Below the pieces are notes generated by a model, which was given only the letters and a program-made list of their open reading frames with translations, was not told where the DNA came from and did not search any database. Below, piece by piece: positions 58,235-64,000 of a stretch of DNA of 64,000 nt; position 1 is the first letter of the stretch, and the number at the start of each line of letters is the position of its first letter. The DNA comes from Paenibacillus bovis (lineage in GTDB: Bacteria > Bacillota > Bacilli > Paenibacillales > Paenibacillaceae). A program made the translations under genes and the position numbers. The stretch is from contig NZ_CP013023.1 in assembly GCF_001421015.2 (NCBI RefSeq), positions 4,705,001 to 4,769,000 of the forward strand, in the 5' to 3' direction.

Positions 58235-59875
58235 TTATCGAACAGCTGACTGCTGTGCAATACGCTCACGCAGCGCTTTTTTACTGACTTTGCCGACACC
58301 GGTCTGGGGAAAATGATCTACAAATTCAATACGATCCGGAATTTTGTAGGCAGCGAGTCCACGCTCACGCAAAAATGTTTTGAGTTCCATTGCAGAAGGT
58401 GCAGCAGCTGCTCCATTCTCTGTCCTATCGGATCTTACAATAATAAAGGCACAGGAGCGCTCACCCAAATACATATCCGGCATAGAGACGAGCGCGGCAT
58501 CAAACACAGCCGGATGGGCAAGCAGATGATTCTCTACTTCTTCGGCAGCCACCTTGTCTCCGCCGCGGTTGATCTGATCTTTGGCACGACCTTCGACAAT
58601 CAGATAACCGGCTGGATTCAGCCGCGCCAGATCGCCTGTACGATAAAAGCCATCAGAGGTAAAGGAACGGGCATTATGCTCGTCAGCCTTGTAGTAGCCG
58701 CGGATGGTATAAGGTCCCCGTGCCAGCAGATGACCGGCTGTACCCGGCTCTACCTCATTGTCTTCCTCATCAACGATACGGATCTCGTCATACACTGACA
58801 TTGGCTTGCCCTGTGTCTCGACAATGATCTCTTCGGGATCATCCAGACGTGTATAGTTCACCAGACCTTCGGCCATCCCGAATACCTGCTGCAGCTGGCA
58901 GCCCAGTACCGGCTTCACCCGACGAGCCGCTTCGGCACCCAGTTTGGCTCCGCCGACCTGCAGTACCTGCAGCGAGTCCAGATGTACATTCCGCGATACC
59001 GCTGCTTCCAGCCATACCAGTGCTAACGGAGGAACAAGCGCTGTAATAGTGACCTTTTCCTTGTCGATCAGGGCAAAAGCTTCATCCGGGCTGCCGCTTC
59101 GTGCCAGAACGATCTGTCCGCCCGCATAGATCGTCCCGAGCACACCGGGAGAACTAAGCGGATAATTATGGGCTACCGGCAGAACCGCCAGATATACACT
59201 GTGCTCATCCAGCTGGCATACTTCCACGCTGGCTCGCAGACTATACATATAATCATCATGGGTACGAGGAATCAGCTTGGATAGTCCTGTACTGCCGCCG
59301 GACAGCTGCAAAAAGGCCACATCGCTCGCCACCGGTTCCTGCGGAAGCTCTACCAAATCCTCGTACAGATCCTCCAGAGCCATATATTCTCCCGGCTCAC
59401 CCGCTACAATAATATGCCGTAATCCCGGTGCTTCAGCTTTCACTTCAGCCGCCAGTGTACGATAATCATAGCCTGCCTCGATATCGGGAATAATATAAGC
59501 TTTCGCTTCGCTATAATTGGCAAAATAAATCACTTCCTGACGCCGATGCAGCGGTAGTGAAAAAACAGGCAACGCCCCTATACGAAACAGCGCAAAAATC
59601 ACTTCAAAAAATGCCGGTATATTCGGCAGCTGTACAATAACCCGGTCCCCGGCAGCAATCCCCAGCCGGTTCAATCCGGTAGCAAGACGATCTACTCGCT
59701 GATCGAGCTGTGCGTAGGTGATACGCTGCTCTCCGCTGACCAGCACAACTTGTTCTCCATACGATTGGGCCTGCCTGCGCAGCAGCTGACCAAAGGTCTC
59801 GCCACTCCAGCAGCCGGTCTCGCGATAATATTGGGCCACCTTTTCAGGCCAAGGGGTAAATCCGGGTAATATCAT
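58235..59875 (-). CDS. dhbE: 2,3-dihydroxybenzoate-AMP ligase
   Basis: Stand-alone adenylation enzyme that activates 2,3-dihydroxybenzoate and loads it on DhbB. 546 residues. Core motifs [19 protein letters not shown] (A3), [34 protein letters not shown] and the end lysine motif [12 protein letters not shown]. The ATG overlaps the dhbC stop by ATGA. It is followed by a 147-bp gap before dhbB. Confidence 0.96.
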   Translation of the reverse strand: MILPGFTPWPEKVAQYYRETGCWSGETFGQLLRRQAQSYGEQVVLVSGEQRITYAQLDQRVDRLATGLNRLGIAAGDRVIVQLPNIPAFFEVIFALFRIGALPVFSLPLHRRQEVIYFANYSEAKAYIIPDIEAGYDYRTLAAEVKAEAPGLRHIIVAGEPGEYMALEDLYEDLVELPQEPVASDVAFLQLSGGSTGLSKLIPRTHDDYMYSLRASVEVCQLDEHSVYLAVLPVAHNYPLSSPGVLGTIYAGGQIVLARSGSPDEAFALIDKEKVTITALVPPLALVWLEAAVSRNVHLDSLQVLQVGGAKLGAEAARRVKPVLGCQLQQVFGMAEGLVNYTRLDDPEEIIVETQGKPMSVYDEIRIVDEEDNEVEPGTAGHLLARGPYTIRGYYKADEHNARSFTSDGFYRTGDLARLNPAGYLIVEGRAKDQINRGGDKVAAEEVENHLLAHPAVFDAALVSMPDMYLGERSCAFIIVRSDRTENGAAAAPSAMELKTFLRERGLAAYKIPDRIEFVDHFPQTGVGKVSKKALRERIAQQSAVR

Positions 59876-61137
59876 TCCCGCTCCCTCCCTGCCGGTTGTG
59901 CAGAAGCTTCATCGATACGCATCGCGCGTAGCATAGTGCGCAGCTTGGCACTGGTCTCGGCCAGTTCCGCTTCAGCGGTAGAAGCTGCGACTATGCCAGC
60001 TCCGGCATACAGACGCAATCGCGGGCCACAGACTTCGGCGCAGCGGATCGTTACTGCCCATTCTCCATCTCCATCCTTGTTGCACCAACCTACCATGCCG
60101 GTAAACATTCCCCGGTCAAAAGGCTCTACCTGACGAATCAGATCACGCGCTGCTTCAGTCGGTGTACCGCAAATTGCCGGCGTCGGATGCAAAGCCGCAG
60201 CCAGTTCCAGTGAAGTAATCGACGGATCATCCAGGACCCCGGAGATTTCGGTCGATAAATGCCACATGGTCTCTGTCTGTACGAGAGACGGTTGATTCGG
60301 TACTTCCAGCTGGCCGCAATAAGGGCGCAGCGCAGCGACAACCGCGTCGATAACCACGGCATGCTCATGACGATCCTTGGCCGAGACGAGCAAAGCTTCC
60401 GCACGGCGGCGATCTTCCTGCGGGTCTGCACTTCGCGCGGCCGACCCTGCTAGTGGATTGGCCGTGAAGCGTCTTCCTTCCTTGCGAATCAGCAGTTCAG
60501 GACTTGCTCCGATCCAGACCGGATATTCCTCAGCTCTATCATTGGAGTCAAGCTGTCGTTCATGCTCCAGCGGTATATGAACAGCAAAGGTATACCCATG
60601 TGTATTCGCTGCAGCCAGATTATGCAGCAGTGCAGCGACAGGAATAGGGGCGCTACTCGTTAACTCCAGGGATCTGGACAAAACGACTTTCTCCAGATCT
60701 CCCTGACGCAGATGAACCAGCGCCTCCTCTACGCCCTGCTTGTACAGTTCTGCAGCCGGTACTTCCTGAAGTTCATAATCAGACAGTATGGAGCGCACAG
60801 AACCGGTCCATTCTCCGACAGTTCGTGGAGCAGCCCACTGTACCTGCTGCGGAATAACCAGACGGGCGGGAGACAGCTCCGGATCAAACGGAATCGCTCC
60901 TACCAGCACCGGCTGCGCCTGTCCCGAATCATAAGCCTGCTGTAGCAATGCAGTCACGCGATGGGAAAGGGACGACAGCTCCTCCTGCTCCACCTCGGGC
61001 AAACAAAGATAACTTCCCTCTGCCAGCAATGTATGCCAGGGAGAAGACCAGAAAAAGCAATGCTGATCCGTATATTGTTCCAGCAGCTGATGAGCCGGGA
61101 CTGTTGTGTCTTGCTTGGTAGTAACCATGATGTTCAT
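59872..61137 (-). CDS. dhbC: isochorismate synthase
   Basis: Converts chorismate to isochorismate, the entry to 2,3-dihydroxybenzoate. About 421 residues from [11 protein letters not shown]; the ATG three codons on (61128) is as likely, since AAGGAAAGG fits either. Family motifs: [46 protein letters not shown] and [11 protein letters not shown]. Starts 108 bp after dhbA. Chorismate-binding fold shared with MenF; context sets it as the siderophore enzyme. Confidence 0.95.
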   Translation of the reverse strand: MNIMVTTKQDTTVPAHQLLEQYTDQHCFFWSSPWHTLLAEGSYLCLPEVEQEELSSLSHRVTALLQQAYDSGQAQPVLVGAIPFDPELSPARLVIPQQVQWAAPRTVGEWTGSVRSILSDYELQEVPAAELYKQGVEEALVHLRQGDLEKVVLSRSLELTSSAPIPVAALLHNLAAANTHGYTFAVHIPLEHERQLDSNDRAEEYPVWIGASPELLIRKEGRRFTANPLAGSAARSADPQEDRRRAEALLVSAKDRHEHAVVIDAVVAALRPYCGQLEVPNQPSLVQTETMWHLSTEISGVLDDPSITSLELAAALHPTPAICGTPTEAARDLIRQVEPFDRGMFTGMVGWCNKDGDGEWAVTIRCAEVCGPRLRLYAGAGIVAASTAEAELAETSAKLRTMLRAMRIDEASAQPAGRERE

Positions 61138-61245
61138 CCTTTCCTTCTTGCTGTATAGGTTGTATGGATATGGGCTATGCTGTTGCCAAGTCACGCGTTC
61201 TATTCCTGAAATGATGTCTGATGCCAGAAGATATATCGTATTGGG

Positions 61246-62028
61246 CTACACACCCATTGTCGCTCCGCCATCTACATATAATTCCTGCATTGTAATATGC
61301 CCTGCCTGATCAGAAGCCAGAAACAGGACCGCATTCGCTGCATCCTGTGCAACGGCGATTTTGCCAAGCGGAATACCCAGTCGAAAAGTATCCGGCGAGC
61401 CCTGGATGACCGTATCGATATTACTGCCCTGAGTCCACATCATCCGCTGCATCTCCGTATCGGTTGAGCCAGGAGCTACTACATTGCAGCGGATATGCTT
61501 TCTCGCATATTCCAATCCCAGACATTTGGTGAACATGGTAGCTGCCGCCTTGGAAGCTGCATAAGCTGACATTCGGGTACGCGGCACACCAGCAGCATTG
61601 GAGCTGACCGTAATAATACAGCCGGATTCCCTCGCTGCCATGGAGCCGATCACCGCCCGGCACATATGAAATACACCGGAAGTGTTAACAGCAAATGTCG
61701 CCTGCCAGTCTTCATCGCTCAGGGATTCTACTGTTCCCATCCGCAGGATACCGGCGACATTGACGAGAATATCGATAGGCCCCAGCTGCTGTTCGGCAGC
61801 CTGTACAACATGTTCTGCCTCTTCGCGGTTACTTACATCCAGTGCATACGCTCGGATTCGCTGCGCATCTCCGTATTCATCCGCAAGTGCCTGTACACCC
61901 GCGGCATTGCGGTCGGCAGCTGCCACGATAGCGCCATGCTGGAGCAGAGAGCGTACGACCGCTTCTCCAATCCCTTGGGCGGCGCCGGTGACAAGTGCCA
62001 CTTTGCCTTCTATTCCTGTAAATGTCAT
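61246..62028 (-). CDS. dhbA: 2,3-dihydro-2,3-dihydroxybenzoate dehydrogenase
   Basis: NAD-dependent short-chain dehydrogenase making 2,3-dihydroxybenzoate. 260 residues: [11 protein letters not shown] cofactor motif (15-25), NVAG (about 90), and the catalytic triad with Ser in VSSNAAG and YAASKAA (Tyr/Lys). AAGGAG precedes the ATG. Second gene of the siderophore operon. Confidence 0.95.
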   Translation of the reverse strand: MTFTGIEGKVALVTGAAQGIGEAVVRSLLQHGAIVAAADRNAAGVQALADEYGDAQRIRAYALDVSNREEAEHVVQAAEQQLGPIDILVNVAGILRMGTVESLSDEDWQATFAVNTSGVFHMCRAVIGSMAARESGCIITVSSNAAGVPRTRMSAYAASKAAATMFTKCLGLEYARKHIRCNVVAPGSTDTEMQRMMWTQGSNIDTVIQGSPDTFRLGIPLGKIAVAQDAANAVLFLASDQAGHITMQELYVDGGATMGV

Positions 62029-62164
62029 TGTTATGCTCCTTGACTGTATGATGATGAACTAGCATTCGCCGGTTCATAAATAGTATTGGTATGATTATTT
62101 CTTGATGTATTGTTTATGATCCAAAGTCTATGCCGTTATCGATGGGCTATATAAAGCTTTATAT

Positions 62165-63019
62165 CTACGGATGCAGGGCAAATCGCAGCGCACGGCTAAT
62201 CAGGATCGGTACGACCGACAGATGATTCTCGTCCCTGTACTCGCGATACTCCATTTGCATACCGATCGTTTTCAGTACGGACAGCCGCTCGATAAGCTGT
62301 TCGGAGCGTTCGTTATTGCGAGCCGTATGTGTTCGCTCCAGCTCGCCCATCCCGATCAGCAGCGCGAGATGTTCGGCTGTCACTTTGCCGCTTTGACAAT
62401 GGGCAACAAAACGCTGCTCCTCTTCATCCAGCAGCTGATGATTCCAATGAATCGACGGACTGCCAGCGATATAATATTGAAAAGCCTCCGGCTGGGTAAA
62501 CAGCGTATGCAGAACAAACAGCCCGCCAAGCGAATGCCCGAATACTGCCTGCCGACGACGGTTGATCGGCAGCTCGGCTTCGATAGCCGGCTTCAGCTCC
62601 TGTTCCAGAAATGTCAGAAACTGATCGGCTCCTCCCTGCTCGGGAATAGGCGTACCATCTGGACGCTGCCGGTATTCACTCGTTGCACGGGGCGTATAAT
62701 CGTAATAGCGACTGGCCGAAAAAGGCTCACTCGTCTCGTATCCGATACCGACGATAACAGCCGGTATGACGCCTGTTTTATCCGGTCGGCGTGTCTGCAT
62801 CCGCATTGCATCCACTACTGTAGCGAATACCGAATTGCCATCCAGTAGATAAATGACCGGGTAGCCTGCCGCTGGTGGAGCACCGGTGGGCGTATAGACC
62901 ATAATTTGATATATACAATCACCGACTGCCGATTTCATCTGCCACTGTCTGGATTGTGGAACTTCAATCCTTTGACTGACAGCTTCGGTAATCGGCTGTT
63001 CCATATTGTCGAGGGTCAT
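62165..63019 (-). CDS. besA: BesA/Fes-like trilactone esterase
   Basis: Alpha/beta hydrolase of the esterase D type, likely to hydrolyse ferri-bacillibactin trilactone to release iron in the cytosol. 284 residues with no signal peptide. The nucleophile elbow is GHSLGGLF, the oxyanion region VIYLLDGNSVFATV, and the C-terminal histidine is in EYRDENHLSV. First gene after the Fur-box promoter; GAAAGAAGGAAC precedes the ATG. An exported or different esterase cannot be excluded. Confidence 0.88.
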   Translation of the reverse strand: MTLDNMEQPITEAVSQRIEVPQSRQWQMKSAVGDCIYQIMVYTPTGAPPAAGYPVIYLLDGNSVFATVVDAMRMQTRRPDKTGVIPAVIVGIGYETSEPFSASRYYDYTPRATSEYRQRPDGTPIPEQGGADQFLTFLEQELKPAIEAELPINRRRQAVFGHSLGGLFVLHTLFTQPEAFQYYIAGSPSIHWNHQLLDEEEQRFVAHCQSGKVTAEHLALLIGMGELERTHTARNNERSEQLIERLSVLKTIGMQMEYREYRDENHLSVVPILISRALRFALHP

Positions 63020-63046
63020 ACCGTTCCTTCTTTCTTGTTTATTAAT

Positions 63047-63061
63047 TGATACTGATTATCA
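63047..63061. promoter_or_regulatory. Fur box upstream of the siderophore operon
   Basis: TGATACTGATTATCA, one mismatch from the Bacillus 7-1-7 Fur consensus TGATAATnATTATCA. It lies just downstream of a TATAAT (63068-63073, minus strand), so iron-loaded Fur would block transcription of besA and the genes behind it. Confidence 0.85.
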
Positions 63062-63067
63062 TTACCA

Positions 63068-63073
63068 ATTATA
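63068..63073 (-). promoter_or_regulatory. -10 box of the siderophore operon
   Basis: TATAAT on the minus strand, 49 bp upstream of besA. No good -35 was found at normal spacing; the Fur box overlaps the expected start site. Confidence 0.55.
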
Positions 63074-63156
63074 TCGAACCCCTCCATGATCGCCATGGAC
63101 CAAATCCAGAATTTCTTTGTCATATATCCAGATTTGGATAAGAATAATGGGCATAG

Positions 63157-63222
63157 AAAAATCCCCTTCAGCTCTTACAACACTTGGATTTGACCAGAGT
63201 CTGTATAGATCCGTAGGGGATT
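63157..63222 (-). terminator. possible terminator after the siderophore-binding protein gene
   Basis: AATCCCCT and AGGGGATT can pair across a large loop of about 50 bases and are followed by TTTTTC on the minus strand. The large loop makes this uncertain. Confidence 0.4.
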
Positions 63223-63382
63223 GAATGACTTACTGATAATCGTAAAACAGGATAATACCACGGGAGTTTATTTACATATTTTTCCATATTATAAGCAGTT
63301 GATTGTTATAAATCAGCCGAAATCCAACACCTTCGGTTATAAGCAAATCGTATTATTGTAGATGACTACAATACATTCCAGC

Positions 63383-64000
63383 TTACTGACCAATCGCTGC
63401 TACCACATCGTCCACCACTTTGCCGAATGCAATCAATCCACTGCCCAGCCAGTAAGAAGCATCCGCTTTATACACATGACCTGCTTGGACAGCCGGCATG
63501 GACTTCCATACTTCACTGGATGTCATTTCCTGTATACTGTTCGTACCCTGGCTGGATACATCTACCGTGAAAATGTAATCCGCATCGATATCTGCCAGCG
63601 ATTCGGTTGCAATCATCGCCTTGCTGTCTTGCTGTACCAATGCCGGCTCACCAAGTCCCAGCTGCTTGTATACCACATAGCCGCTAAAATAATCCGGACT
63701 CATCAAGGTAACACCACGCGGAGCAAAGCGGATAATGGCCGCTTTGCGTCCGGCATCGGTTACGGACTTCAATTGGGCTTTGGCAGCGGCCAGCTTGGCT
63801 TCATACTGCTGGATCGCCTGCTTGGCTTGCTCTTGCTTGCCGAGCAAACCAGCGATAGTCTGCAGAGATTTTTCCGGATTGCCGGAAGCATTATTGAACA
63901 CATACACCGGTGCAATTTTGGAATAACTCTCGTAGACGCCTTTTTCTGCATAATGAGAGGTATGTAAAATGATCAGATCCGGCTTGTAGTTCATAACCAC
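63383..64000 (-). CDS. siderophore-binding protein of an ABC transporter, 5' end missing
   Basis: C-terminal 205 residues of a FeuA/FhuD-like periplasmic-type binding protein (lipoprotein in Gram-positives). Features: MNYKPDLIILHTSH at the start of the visible part, the long connecting helix with KSLQTIAGLLGKQEQAKQAI, then VYKQLGLGEP and the C-terminal lobe ending AIGQ. The gene runs off the right edge of the window, so the signal sequence and permease genes are not seen. Its place beside the dhb operon suggests ferri-bacillibactin uptake. Confidence 0.88.
   Translation of the reverse strand: MVMNYKPDLIILHTSHYAEKGVYESYSKIAPVYVFNNASGNPEKSLQTIAGLLGKQEQAKQAIQQYEAKLAAAKAQLKSVTDAGRKAAIIRFAPRGVTLMSPDYFSGYVVYKQLGLGEPALVQQDSKAMIATESLADIDADYIFTVDVSSQGTNSIQEMTSSEVWKSMPAVQAGHVYKADASYWLGSGLIAFGKVVDDVVAAIGQ

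Larger units (their letters stand above)
63020..63382. other. intergenic region upstream of the siderophore operon
   Basis: 363 bp holding the Fur box and -10 box of besA and the likely terminator of the binding-protein gene (63157-63222). From 63230 to 63380 nothing is evident beyond AT-rich sequence. Confidence 0.6.

Overview
The window looks like a chromosomal segment from a low-to-mid G+C Gram-positive bacterium of the Paenibacillaceae, most likely Paenibacillus. Reasons: the Bacillus-type order mreBCD-minCD ... rplU-prp-rpmA-spo0B-obg-pheB, an L27 with a cleavable N-terminal extension next to its protease, a T-box leader on valS, a spo0B gene, strong AGGAGG-type ribosome binding sites with TTG/GTG starts, and a bacillibactin-type siderophore operon. 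Almost all genes are on the minus strand. I saw no insertion sequence, prophage, CRISPR array or rRNA.

Region by region (genes read right to left on the minus strand). 1-6.1 kb: thrB (cut by the window edge), hom, pheB, obg, spo0B, rpmA, prp, rplU. 6.3-14.6 kb: rng, rodA, minD, minC, mreD, mreC, mreB, radC, maf and a DUF4321 protein; this is the cell-shape and division-site cluster. 14.8-20.7 kb: murC, folC and valS with its T-box leader and promoter. 20.8-29.8 kb: a tetrapyrrole operon hemA-hemX-(precorrin-2 dehydrogenase)-hemC-cobA/hemD-hemB-hemL, ending in an RluA-type pseudouridine synthase and a terminator. 30.1-41.4 kb: speD, an unrecognised conserved-looking gene, engB, lon, ispG, clpX, clpP, tig and another unrecognised gene; this is a protein quality-control neighbourhood.

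41.65-47.07 kb: two nearly identical tRNA-Arg(TCT) genes in opposite orientation bracket an accessory segment. It holds two Gfo/Idh/MocA-type oxidoreductases, a divergent AraC-type regulator broken by a one-base frameshift, a small unknown gene and a PsiE-like membrane protein. 47.4-49.3 kb: a plus-strand FapA/DUF342 gene. 49.5-63.1 kb: a complete 2,3-dihydroxybenzoate siderophore operon. It runs from a Fur-box promoter through a BesA-like esterase, dhbA, dhbC, dhbE, dhbB, the two-module NRPS dhbF and mbtH. 63.4-64 kb: the 3' part of a siderophore-binding lipoprotein gene.

How the siderophore genes work together: DhbC, DhbB and DhbA turn chorismate into 2,3-dihydroxybenzoate. DhbE loads it on the aryl carrier domain of DhbB. 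DhbF adds a small amino acid (glycine or alanine by its pocket code) and threonine, then cyclises the trimer. The esterase frees iron after uptake by the adjacent binding protein and its transporter.

Main points for a second look: a single-base frameshift splits dhbF inside its second adenylation domain and leaves a TAATG stop/start junction; a similar frameshift breaks the AraC gene; two inverted tRNA-Arg genes flank the accessory segment; 20-bp direct repeats enclose a palindrome-rich stretch upstream of clpP; and spoIVFA/spoIVFB and lonB are absent from the places they occupy in Bacillus subtilis. I found nothing I could call a wholly new defence or mobile system.
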